A DNA stretch of 6,032 bases from an uncultured Alphaproteobacteria bacterium (GCA_944391365.1 CALXTH010000047.1:1-6032); one strand, 5' to 3'. Shown: positions 1-5,621, counted from the stretch's first letter. A program made the numbers and translations. The notes: a model not told the origin generated them from the letters alone.

Positions 1-1391
1 TCAGAGCCGTTGACATTAACAACACCGCTCGCAGCCAGCTGACTATTAATTTCACCGGTCAAATTGATTTCAGAACCATCCTCGGCTGTGATATTGTTTT
101 TAGACGCAAACTTACCGTCAACATTTGTGACAGAACCGTCTTTCAAAGTCGTAGCCTGAGCAACTTCCAATTCCGCTCCCTCGGCAATGCTTGTTACCGC
201 GCCGGTATCAGCAGTCAATCCGGCCGTTGTCGTGGTCTTGCCGCTCTTAATTGCCAATGAAGAATCTTTGAGAGAAACAACGCCAACCAACTTGTTATTA
301 CCGGTCAGATTAATCGCCGGAGTAACAGCCGCGGCAGCAGCATTAACCTGAGACTCAGCTTTCTTCTGAGCTTCGGCACTCAACTCACTCCACTCTAAAG
401 CCGTTCTCTCATCATCGGCATTATAAGCGTCTATAGCAGCTTGATTGACCAAATCACCAGTTTCTGAAGAATATGTTGAATCAGCACTAAAATCATCTTT
501 AGTCAGAGTCAAACTTCCGTTTTCAATCGCTTCAGCCAAAGCTTTATCATCATCAATACCTTCCAGCTTTTTCTTGCCTTCTTCACTCAAGTTGCCTTCC
601 AAAGCTGTTTTTTGATCTGTATTTTCACTTTCAGCGGCTGTTTCGGCAACACCGTTCAGATAAGTCTGAATTTTTGCGGCAACAACGCCATCATCTGCGG
701 CATAAGTCGAAACCAAACTGGCTCCCTTATCCTGCAAATCAGCGCTGGTAATATTGCTTAAACTTTCAGCATATTTTTTCTGAGCCTCTTCTTTAGCCGC
801 GGTAGCCGCCGCAGAGCCATCAACGCTGATTGTTCCATTATTATCGGAAATCAAAAAGCTGTTATCAACATTGATTGTTCCGCCCTTGACATCAAAAGTT
901 CCTGCCGTGTCCTTTTTTCCGGCCAACAACATACCGCCATTGGTAACATTAATAACACCGCCATTAACAGTCAATGTCTCATAGGCCGCCAGCAGAGAAC
1001 CTTTATGAAATTCTTCACGTCCTTCATCGCCATCCGGGAGGAGGTCGTTTTTCCCGCTGATATTAATAACTGCGTCCTTGTCGACGGTCACATTTGCCAG
1101 CTCAATACCACCACCATTGGTAATCGTATTTGTGCCGGAAATAGTGGCTGCACCGGTATTATAACCACTAGCTACACTACCAAAAATACCATTACGAACA
1201 TAAGTGTCACCTTCTTCTGAAACACCAGAAACCGTAACATCTTTGATTGTGTTCGCTTCGGCAGACACATCAATCGGCCGATTCTCCAAGCTATCATAAA
1301 CCCCGGTATAATTCTGAGGTTCAGCATAAGCCGGAGTAACGCTGAATGCAGCGGCGACCAATGCAGTTGAAAATAAAAGTTTGTTTCTCAT
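1..1391 (-). CDS. Autotransporter/adhesin-like secreted protein, C-terminus cut by window edge
   Basis: The frame is open from an ATG at 1391 to the window edge: 463 complete codons with no stop. The ATG is preceded by AAGGAAG at 9-nt spacing. Residues 1-23 form a signal peptide: basic MRNK start, hydrophobic LLFSTALVAAAF core, and AYA before E24 as the likely cleavage site. Residues about 40-192 and 356-463 are rich in N, G, T, V and I with recurring short units (GGVINV at 144, GGTINV at 170, GTISV at 186, GVVNV at 456), as in right-handed beta-helix passenger domains. Residues about 193-355 are instead Ala/Glu/Lys-rich and probably helical. No cysteine occurs in the visible part, as is usual for autotransporter passengers. 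A C-terminal beta-barrel or other anchor would lie outside the window, so export by the type V route is inference; a large repeat adhesin anchored otherwise is the alternative. The gene lies behind a structured leader that ends in a terminator-like hairpin. Confidence 0.82.
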   Translation of the reverse strand, partial: MRNKLLFSTALVAAAFSVTPAYAEPQNYTGVYDSLENRPIDVSAEANTIKDVTVSGVSEEGDTYVRNGIFGSVASGYNTGAATISGTNTITNGGGIELANVTVDKDAVINISGKNDLLPDGDEGREEFHKGSLLAAYETLTVNGGVINVTNGGMLLAGKKDTAGTFDVKGGTINVDNSFLISDNNGTISVDGSAAATAAKEEAQKKYAESLSNITSADLQDKGASLVSTYAADDGVVAAKIQTYLNGVAETAAESENTDQKTALEGNLSEEGKKKLEGIDDDKALAEAIENGSLTLTKDDFSADSTYSSETGDLVNQAAIDAYNADDERTALEWSELSAEAQKKAESQVNAAAAAVTPAINLTGNNKLVGVVSLKDSSLAIKSGKTTTTAGLTADTGAVTSIAEGAELEVAQATTLKDGSVTNVDGKFASKNNITAEDGSEINLTGEINSQLAASGVVNVNGS

Positions 1392-1420
1392 ATGATTAAA
1401 CTTCCTTAATTTGTTTTAAT

Positions 1421-1701
1421 TAGTAAACAAAACCACCTTCCAAGAAGGTGGTCGGAGAGTTCGAAAATCATATCTCAATAAATGACTCTTTTAGCCTTTA
1501 AACCACAACCTTTCGGTCATGTTCCTGAACATCCGCTAAAAGCTCCCCGACCCGGGTCGGGGATATAACGCTGCTTGTTAAGAAATTTAACAAACAACAT
1601 AACGACATCATATCCTAATGCCGATTGAGATATAGAGCTTTCGACAGCTCCGCACCTCTCGGTGCTGACACAACCATAAATCTGTGCCTGAAAACAGACT
1701 A
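1421..1701 (-). ncRNA. Unrecognised structured RNA / 5' leader upstream of the adhesin gene
   Basis: The stretch contains many perfect complementary segments. A long-range helix pairs 1470-1479 with 1624-1633 (ATATCTCAAT with ATTGAGATAT). Outside it, TCGAAA can pair with TTTCGA and CGGAG with CTCCG, giving about 21 bp of interrupted closing stem. Inside it lie three elements: a hairpin at 1570-1598 of up to 12 bp including wobbles, an 18-nt GC palindrome at 1545-1562, and an 8-bp helix pairing 1488-1495 with 1535-1542, which encloses an ATGTTC/GAACAT hairpin and ACC-GAAA-GGT. Near the 5' end GCACC-GAGA-GGTGC (1652-1665) has another GNRA loop. GNRA loops appear on the minus strand only, which sets the sense and agrees with the terminator and the downstream gene. 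I find no conserved core of TPP, cobalamin, SAM or cyclic-di-GMP riboswitches, RNase P RNA or tmRNA. The ends are estimates from the promoter candidate and terminator. Confidence 0.6.
1425..1452 (-). terminator. Intrinsic-terminator-like hairpin in the adhesin leader
   Basis: Read on the minus strand, arms ACCACCTTC and GAAGGTGGT pair perfectly (9 bp) around a 3-nt loop, and the stem is followed by TTTGTTT. This is the form of a Rho-independent terminator pointing toward the adhesin gene, whose start codon lies about 35 nt further on. It could end a free-standing small RNA, act as an attenuator of the adhesin gene, or both. On the opposite strand the sequence after the hairpin is not T-rich, so the orientation is fairly clear. 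Confidence 0.7.
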
Positions 1702-1707
1702 CAAGAA

Positions 1708-1736
1708 TAATTATTAAAATGCAATTAAAAAAGCAA
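1708..1736 (-). promoter_or_regulatory. Candidate sigma70 promoter of the structured leader RNA
   Basis: On the minus strand TTGCTT (1731-1736) and TAATTA (1708-1713) are separated by 17 nt. This would start transcription near 1701, just before the first hairpin of the structured RNA. Neither box is a strong match and the whole region is AT-rich, so the call rests mainly on position and spacing. Confidence 0.35.
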
Positions 1737-1853
1737 AAAAATCACAATGAAGTTTAATCCGACAGAAATATCAAAGAGTTATGTCAATAAAAAAAGAAAT
1801 TATATTTCAAAAGTAATATTATTATGTTGACATCATATTCCGGAACTTTGGTC
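1737..1853. other. AT-rich spacer without recognisable genes
   Basis: This part of the 3' spacer between the phosphoesterase gene and the leader RNA holds no open frame with a ribosome binding site. It is strongly A/T-rich. A TTGACA is present on each strand (plus 1827-1832, and minus near 1791), but neither has a matching -10 box at normal spacing. I see no repeats or mobile-element ends here. Confidence 0.5.
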
Positions 1854-1881
1854 AAAAAAACAAATTTTTCATCCGAAATTT
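1854..1881 (-). terminator. Weak possible terminator of the phosphoesterase gene
   Basis: About 20 nt beyond the stop codon, on the minus strand, AAATTT is repeated as an inverted pair (1876-1881 and 1862-1867) around an 8-nt loop and followed by G and seven T residues. The stem is only A/T pairs, so it would be weak. The T-run and the position are the main support. Confidence 0.3.
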
Positions 1882-1902
1882 CAACCGGAACATTGAAAAA
1901 AA

Positions 1903-2688
1903 TTAAATCAGTTTAATCTGCTCGATTCTTTTGGCCAACCCGGTTATATCATCCGTTTCAACAAAGATCGCAAAGACCGTGCCTTTCCCTTTTGCCGGAG
2001 CCAGTCTGCCGCCGGAATACCGCCGCGCCAGCCGGTTAATCGGTTCGGTAATCTCAAAACCCAGCACCGAATTATAATCGCCGCACATGCCGACATCGGT
2101 AATATAAGCCGTCCCCCGCGGCAGGATTCGCGCATCAGCCGTCGGCACATGCGTATGTGTGCCGGCCACAACCGACACCCGCCCGTCCAGATAATAACCG
2201 AATGACAATTTTTCTGAGGTTGCTTCAGCGTGAATATCAACCAGAACAGCATTGATATTCCGCCCCAGAACATAATTTTTCAACAACTTGTCTATCGTCT
2301 GCACCGGACAGTCCACTGCTTCCATAAACAACCGCCCCAACACCTGAACAATCAAAATCTTGCGCCCGTCCGGCAGCATGATTTCCATGGCGCCGCGCCC
2401 CGGCAGATCTTCCGGATAATTCAGCGGACGGATAATCTTTTTCGATTCGCTCAAAAACGGAATAATATCCCGTTGCTGCCACACATGGTTTCCGGTCAGC
2501 AACGCATCAACCCCCCGACTCAAAAATTCTTTGGCGATTCCCGCCGTCACGCCAAACCCGTGCGAGGCGTTTTCAACATTCACCGCCAAAACATCCGGCT
2601 TAAACTCGTTTTTGAGATAACCGATATTGTCAAAAACGGCTTCCCGCCCCGGGCGGCCGACCACATCTCCGCAATAAACAATCTTCAA
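1903..2688 (-). CDS. YmdB-like metallophosphoesterase (TIGR00282 family)
   Basis: A complete 261-residue protein matching the YmdB/TIGR00282 family in length and motifs. Visible residues that match the known di-metal site are D8 in GDVVGRPGR, E39-N40 in NVENASHG, N67-H68 in GNHVW, H153 in VDIHAEATSEK, and H178 and H180 in GTHTHVPTAD. Bacillus YmdB hydrolyses 2',3'-cyclic nucleotides and affects motility/biofilm choice and RNA turnover; the function in alphaproteobacteria is less clear. The frame is open back to an ATG at 2781, but that start lies inside the 6S RNA candidate and adds 31 residues foreign to the family. I prefer TTG at 2688, which puts KIVYCGD at the N-terminus as in relatives and has GGAG six bases upstream. 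The gene sits just behind an intrinsic terminator, so it would depend on read-through or a promoter I cannot identify. Confidence 0.93.
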   Translation of the reverse strand: MKIVYCGDVVGRPGREAVFDNIGYLKNEFKPDVLAVNVENASHGFGVTAGIAKEFLSRGVDALLTGNHVWQQRDIIPFLSESKKIIRPLNYPEDLPGRGAMEIMLPDGRKILIVQVLGRLFMEAVDCPVQTIDKLLKNYVLGRNINAVLVDIHAEATSEKLSFGYYLDGRVSVVAGTHTHVPTADARILPRGTAYITDVGMCGDYNSVLGFEITEPINRLARRYSGGRLAPAKGKGTVFAIFVETDDITGLAKRIEQIKLI

Positions 2689-2708
2689 ATCTGGCTCCGT
2701 CTGATAAA

Positions 2709-2743
2709 TATCCAAAAAGAAAATCCCCGGAGGGATTTTCTTT
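2709..2743 (-). terminator. Intrinsic terminator after the 6S RNA candidate
   Basis: On the minus strand AAAGAAAATCCC and GGGATTTTCTTT form a perfect 12-bp stem around TCCG, and the sequence runs on into TTGG. The 3' arm itself ends in a T-rich run that can serve as the release tract. It lies about 20 nt past the closing stem of the 6S candidate and before the phosphoesterase start, so it probably ends the 6S transcript. The A-rich other side means it might work in both directions. Confidence 0.75.
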
Positions 2744-2764
2744 CGAAAGGAGTTTAAAATGAAC

Positions 2765-2932
2765 GTGAGGAGAGCCGTCATAGCCGTATCTTGTTGTATT
2801 CAACACGAACCGCTGTCAACTAGGTGGGCACCATATAAACAAACCACGATTTGTTCAGAGACAGTTCCCTTAAAAATAATGTTGGCTCGGGTGACCTACG
2901 GGAACTACGCACCAGACAGCTTCTCCTCCATG
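2765..2932 (-). ncRNA. ssrS: 6S RNA candidate (regulator of RNA polymerase)
   Basis: 6S RNA binds sigma70 RNA polymerase holoenzyme by imitating an open promoter. Directly after zapA, its usual place in proteobacteria, the minus strand holds about 165 nt that close on themselves. GAGGAGA at the 5' end (2922-2928) pairs with TCTCCTC at the 3' end (2767-2773), and after one bulged A the stem continues through GC and TGTC/GACG, giving 13 pairs. Further in, TAGGT and CACC near the 5' side can pair with GGTG and ACCTA near the 3' side. AACAAA/TTTGTT and TGTTG/CAACA form small hairpins, and AGTTCCC/GGGAACT is an alternative helix. The 5' half contains CACCCGAGCC followed by a T-rich stretch, resembling CCCCUGAGCC of E. 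coli 6S. Promoter and terminator flank it. The family call is by structure, position and this short match; no database search was possible. Confidence 0.78.
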
Positions 2933-2938
2933 TAATAG

Positions 2939-2967
2939 AGTCTACAATGATTCTATTTTATTTGCAA
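2939..2967 (-). promoter_or_regulatory. Candidate sigma70 promoter for the 6S RNA
   Basis: On the minus strand TTGCAA (2962-2967), a 17-nt spacer and TAGACT (2939-2944) would start transcription near 2932, within a few bases of the closing stem of the 6S candidate. The -35 box lies inside the end of zapA and the -10 box overlaps the zapA stop codon. The RNA could therefore be made independently as well as by processing of the zapA message. Confidence 0.5.
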
Positions 2968-3286
2968 CAACTTTTATGCGTTCAGTGAGATTTTTTATCG
3001 TTTGCGCCAGATTCTCATCGATTCGCTCAATTTCAGCCTGATCCACGGCTCCCGGATTCTGAACCAAAACCGGATTCCCGTTCCGCAAATCCTCAGCCTC
3101 ATCGGCCAAAAGCAGCCCGATCATTGCCAGCAGCATATTTTCATTCACCTGCTGTTGCCCGCCCTGTGTCAGCATACGCGCTTTTTCATCCAAAACGCGT
3201 GAAAGCCGGATGATATGCGCCTCTTGCCCGTCTTCACAGGCAACGGCATATTCTCTGGAGTTAATTGTTATTGTTACCTGAGCCAT
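2942..3286 (-). CDS. zapA: Cell division protein ZapA
   Basis: A 114-residue protein of normal ZapA length. ZapA binds FtsZ in the cytoplasm and cross-links protofilaments of the Z-ring. Residues 1-40 fit the N-terminal globular part (VTITINSREYAV, then a helix with HIIRLSRVLDEKARML). A conserved-looking MLLAMIGLLLADEAEDL helix at about 50-67 follows, and the charged C-terminal part (about 80-114) fits the dimerising coiled coil. The frame is open 17 codons further upstream, but MAQVTI at 3286 is chosen because the family begins there and GGA sits 5 bases before the ATG. The start overlaps the upstream coiled-coil gene by 26 nt, so the two are probably translated together. Its stop is TAG, showing that this genome uses TAG as a terminator. 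The 6S RNA candidate follows at once. Confidence 0.93.
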   Translation of the reverse strand: MAQVTITINSREYAVACEDGQEAHIIRLSRVLDEKARMLTQGGQQQVNENMLLAMIGLLLADEAEDLRNGNPVLVQNPGAVDQAEIERIDENLAQTIKNLTERIKVVANKIESL

Positions 3287-3530
3287 CTTTTTCCAGTATT
3301 GTGTTGAGTTTGTCAATAACCGCAGCCACCCCGTCAAGCGCCTTTTCCGACGATTCTTTCAGAGCGGCAATCTTTTCTTCTTTTTCTTTAAGGGCAAAAG
3401 AGTCTGCCTCCCGGCGCTGTGCCAGACTTTTCTGCGTGATTTCTGTTGTGTTTTCCAGTGCCAGAACCAGATTATTGAGCTCGGCTAAAGCGTCAGCCGT
3501 CCGGGACAAAGTTGTTTTTTTCTCTTCCAT
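3261..3530 (-). CDS. Small coiled-coil protein preceding zapA (DUF4164-like)
   Basis: An 89-residue cytoplasmic protein with no signal peptide or membrane segment. Residues about 8-78 are Ala/Leu/Glu/Lys-rich with heptad-like spacing of hydrophobics, so almost all of it should be one or two long helices. The end is a GSGNNNN tail. Short coiled-coil proteins are commonly encoded just before zapA: the DUF4164 family in alphaproteobacteria, ZapB-like proteins in others. I assign it by position and composition, since coiled-coil sequence alone cannot separate these families. A division-related role with ZapA is inference. It is first in the operon behind a good promoter; the ribosome binding site is only a purine-rich AAGAAAGAAAAA. 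The last 26 nt overlap zapA in another frame. Confidence 0.75.
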   Translation of the reverse strand: MEEKKTTLSRTADALAELNNLVLALENTTEITQKSLAQRREADSFALKEKEEKIAALKESSEKALDGVAAVIDKLNTILEKDGSGNNNN

Positions 3531-3588
3531 GACAAATTTTTCTTTCTTTTCAGGGATTCTTCACTTATATTACAAAACAACAAAACTC

Positions 3589-3617
3589 ATAATAAAGAAC
3601 CTCGGATTAATTTTCAA
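3589..3617 (-). promoter_or_regulatory. Sigma70 promoter of the coiled-coil gene / zapA operon
   Basis: On the minus strand TTGAAA (3612-3617), exactly 17 nt, then TATTAT (3589-3594). Each box differs from consensus at one or two positions. Transcription would begin near 3582, giving a leader of about 50 nt before the coiled-coil gene. It lies in the 103-nt gap between the divergent operons. For the plus-strand gene I see no promoter of similar quality, although TATATT at 3566-3571 could be a -10 box. Confidence 0.62.
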
Positions 3618-3633
3618 GCAGCAAACCAAAGAT

Positions 3634-4179
3634 ATGCCAAAATTTATTCTATATATTGATACGCCGGACGAAACGCCGGAGCCTTGCCGGAACATCGGGT
3701 GCTTTTTGCTCGATTCGTCACTGCCGGCGGATTTTTCCCTGAATTTTGCCGCCGCCGCCCGGGCGCAGGGAGCTTTGGTACTGGCGGCCGGGGACAATGC
3801 CGCCGCTTTTTGCCAAAAACTTGATCTTGACGGGGCATTGTTTGATTTAAGCCGTTCCGAAAACCCGGTAAAAGAATTCAAATCGCTGCAAAAACAACTC
3901 GGCACCGGAGCCGTTTGCGGCGTCATCAGCCGTTCCCGCCGCCACGAGGCCATGCTGTTGAGCGAATGTGAGCCGGATTTCCTGGGCTTCAAAATCTGGT
4001 CGCCCAGAAAAGAAAAAATATCAGGGTTGGTGGGCTAGTACAACGATCTGTTTTTAATCCAATCGGCACTTTGGATAATGGATCACGACGTTGATATCGG
4101 CGCCTGCCAAACGGACAACATAATCATCAATAACAGATTTTATAAGATTCTTCTTGCCAAAAATAAAAGAATAGATTAA
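3634..4179 (+). pseudogene. ThiE-like (thiamine phosphate synthase-related) protein, interrupted by an in-frame TAG
   Basis: From ATG 3634 the frame runs 134 codons to TAG at 4036-4038. It continues in the same frame for 46 sense codons to TAA at 4177-4179, 181 residues in all if the TAG is ignored. The N-terminal part resembles a degenerate ThiE TIM barrel: an early FILYIDTP strand, AAARAQGALVLAAGD, LDGALFDL, and CGVISRSRRHEAMLLSECEPDFLGF, which recalls the ThiE segment in which a helix precedes GADYVGFG. The part after the stop begins YNDLFLIQSAL and ends in a basic tail. Relatives may have Trp before the Tyr here, so TGG to TAG is the simplest explanation, but that is from memory. I see no typical ThiE phosphate or pyrimidine site, so a catalytic role is doubtful even if intact. 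A start upstream of 3634 is open but would run into the divergent gene. It lies 46 nt before efp. Confidence 0.6.
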
Positions 4180-4225
4180 TTTTCAGTAAAAATCACAATT
4201 AACATTGTAAATATGGAGACAAAAC

Positions 4226-4789
4226 ATGAAACAGTTAGCAGGTTCAATCAGAATTGGTTGGGTCATTGAATATAAAGGCAAACCCTGGACAATTGTTAAA
4301 GCAGCACACATCAAGCCGGGTAAAGGCGGCGCGTTTATGCAGGTCGAGATGAAAGCGGTTGAAGAAGGCACCAAAACCAACGAACGTTTCAGAACCGAAG
4401 ATACCGTTGAAAAGTTAATGGTCGAGGAAAAAGACTGCCAGTTCTTGTTTGAAGACGCCAGCGGACTGACTTTCATGGACAGCGAAACCTTTGACCAGTT
4501 CACGCTTCCCTCTGACATTTTGGGCGATTCCCGTCCGTTTATGACTGATGGCATGGGCGTCATCATCAGCTTTATTGACGGCAAGCCGATTTCTGTCGAA
4601 CTGCCGCTGCAGGTTGTCTGCACCGTTGCTGAGACCGAACCGGTCGTCAAAGGCCAGACGGCAGCGTCTTCCTACAAACCGGCTATTCTGGACAACGGTG
4701 TCCGCGTCATGGTTCCGCCGTTCATCGGTAGCGGTGACAAAATTGTTGTCGGCACGGCCGAAGCCAACTATGTTGAAAGAGCCAAATAA
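4226..4789 (+). CDS. efp: Translation elongation factor P
   Basis: A complete 187-residue EF-P, the usual length. EF-P enters the ribosomal E site and relieves stalling at consecutive prolines. Three domains are visible. Residues 1-64 form the KOW-like domain carrying the KPGKGGAF loop. About 65-128 is the first OB domain. About 129-187 is the second, with the family signature around GVRVMVPPFIGSGDKIVVGTAE. The modified position corresponds to K33, so this is the lysine type, expected to be beta-lysylated by EpmA/EpmB enzymes; those genes are not in the window. GGAG lies 7 nt before the ATG. The last base of the stop codon region is shared with the next gene (TAATG), pointing to coupled translation. 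A downstream product rich in prolines is encoded two genes on, which may be coincidence. Confidence 0.97.
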   Translation: MKQLAGSIRIGWVIEYKGKPWTIVKAAHIKPGKGGAFMQVEMKAVEEGTKTNERFRTEDTVEKLMVEEKDCQFLFEDASGLTFMDSETFDQFTLPSDILGDSRPFMTDGMGVIISFIDGKPISVELPLQVVCTVAETEPVVKGQTAASSYKPAILDNGVRVMVPPFIGSGDKIVVGTAEANYVERAK

Positions 4790-5598
4790 TGTCTTACCTT
4801 TCCGTAAATCTGAGCAATCTGATTGCTGCGGTCAAAAAGGCTTCAGCGCACCTGGATCGTGATTTCAGCGAAATTGAGCAGCTGCAGTCATCCGTCCGGG
4901 ACTACCGTACGTTTGTCATGAACGGCTATAACAAAGTTGACCGGATACTGAAACAGGAACTGCTGAGGCTCCGCCCGAATTATGTGTTTGCCGCAGATGG
5001 AAAACCGGCGCCCCGGGGCGGTTGTTTTATCATTGAGCCGATCGGCGGATTTGCCAATTTTGTGCATGGCATTTCACGCTTTTCCGTCTCCGTCGCCATG
5101 TGTGAAAACGGCCTGCCCGTTGCGGCGGTAGTTTATAACCCTGCATCAGATGAGTTGTTCTTTGCCGAAAAAGGCATGGGCGCCTACAAAGAAGGGTTCC
5201 GCAGCCACGAGCGTCTGCGTGTCTCCTCGCGGAAAGAGCTTGTCGATTCTCTGATTGCCTGTGCGGCGCCCGCCGGAGATGAAGACAGCCTCCGGAGCGA
5301 TTGGGCGGTTGCCGGCAAACTTTACGGCCATGTCGCCGGAGTCCGCAGCTTTGGCTCATCAGCACTTGATTTGGCTTATGTCGCTGCCGGAAAATTTGAT
5401 GCATTCATCGGCCATGCGCTGAACATGTCGGAGATTGCAGCCGGCATTCTTCTGGTCAAAGAAGCCGGTGGCTATGTGTACGAGCCCGCGCAGAAAGACA
5501 TCCGCACCGAAAATCTGGAAATGGTGATTTCTTCCGGCAATATCATGGCTGTTAATGCAAATTTAAACAACAAATTGTATGATTTGCTGAACAAATAA
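4789..5598 (+). CDS. Inositol monophosphatase (SuhB)-like protein with degenerate active site
   Basis: A complete 269-residue protein of normal IMPase length with clear family backbone. NFVHGISRFSVSVAM at about 90-104 matches the segment after the first metal motif. VVYNPASDELFFAEKGMGAY at about 114-133, GSSALDLAYVAAGKFDAF at 189-206 and LLVKEAGG at 221-228 also match. The catalytic positions do not. The DPLDGT motif reads EPIGGF at 83-88, losing both aspartates and the Thr. The WD of the second motif reads SE at 214-215, and the sEEsG segment is replaced by FAADGKP at 67-73. Phosphatase activity is therefore unlikely. SuhB of E. coli has a catalysis-independent role with Nus factors in rRNA transcription and folding, so a structural or RNA-related role is possible, but that is inference. 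It overlaps efp by one base, so it relies on reinitiation after efp. Confidence 0.9.
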   Translation: MSYLSVNLSNLIAAVKKASAHLDRDFSEIEQLQSSVRDYRTFVMNGYNKVDRILKQELLRLRPNYVFAADGKPAPRGGCFIIEPIGGFANFVHGISRFSVSVAMCENGLPVAAVVYNPASDELFFAEKGMGAYKEGFRSHERLRVSSRKELVDSLIACAAPAGDEDSLRSDWAVAGKLYGHVAGVRSFGSSALDLAYVAAGKFDAFIGHALNMSEIAAGILLVKEAGGYVYEPAQKDIRTENLEMVISSGNIMAVNANLNNKLYDLLNK

Positions 5599-5621
5599 GT
5601 TTAATTTAAGGATAAAAAGAG

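Noticed and set aside
1005..1220. Small 71-codon plus-strand frame within the adhesin gene
   Set aside because: The minus-strand adhesin frame is continuous through this region with a signal peptide and ribosome binding site; the plus-strand frame has neither.
1421..1701. Known riboswitch or catalytic RNA (cyclic-di-GMP, cobalamin, hammerhead, RNase P) in the adhesin leader
   Set aside because: None of the conserved core strings I know for these families is present; GNRA loops alone are not specific.
1827..1832. Perfect TTGACA -35 box on the plus strand
   Set aside because: No acceptable -10 box at 16-18 nt and nothing downstream on that strand to be transcribed except the antisense of the phosphoesterase gene.
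2230..2757. Long plus-strand open frame of 175 codons opposite the phosphoesterase
   Set aside because: It is antisense to a well-supported gene with all catalytic motifs; its His/Gln/Asn-rich product looks like an antisense translation and it has no recognisable domain.
2895..2935. On the plus strand a short reading (NYAPDSFSSM then stop) resembling a tmRNA proteolysis tag
   Set aside because: It does not end in the usual hydrophobic Ala-rich tag, no tRNA-like acceptor is nearby, and the opposite strand is explained by a 6S-like fold with promoter and terminator.
4160..4225. Promoter directly ahead of efp
   Set aside because: AT-rich pieces such as TTGCCA and TTAATT can be paired, but the -10 match is poor; efp may equally be transcribed from further upstream.
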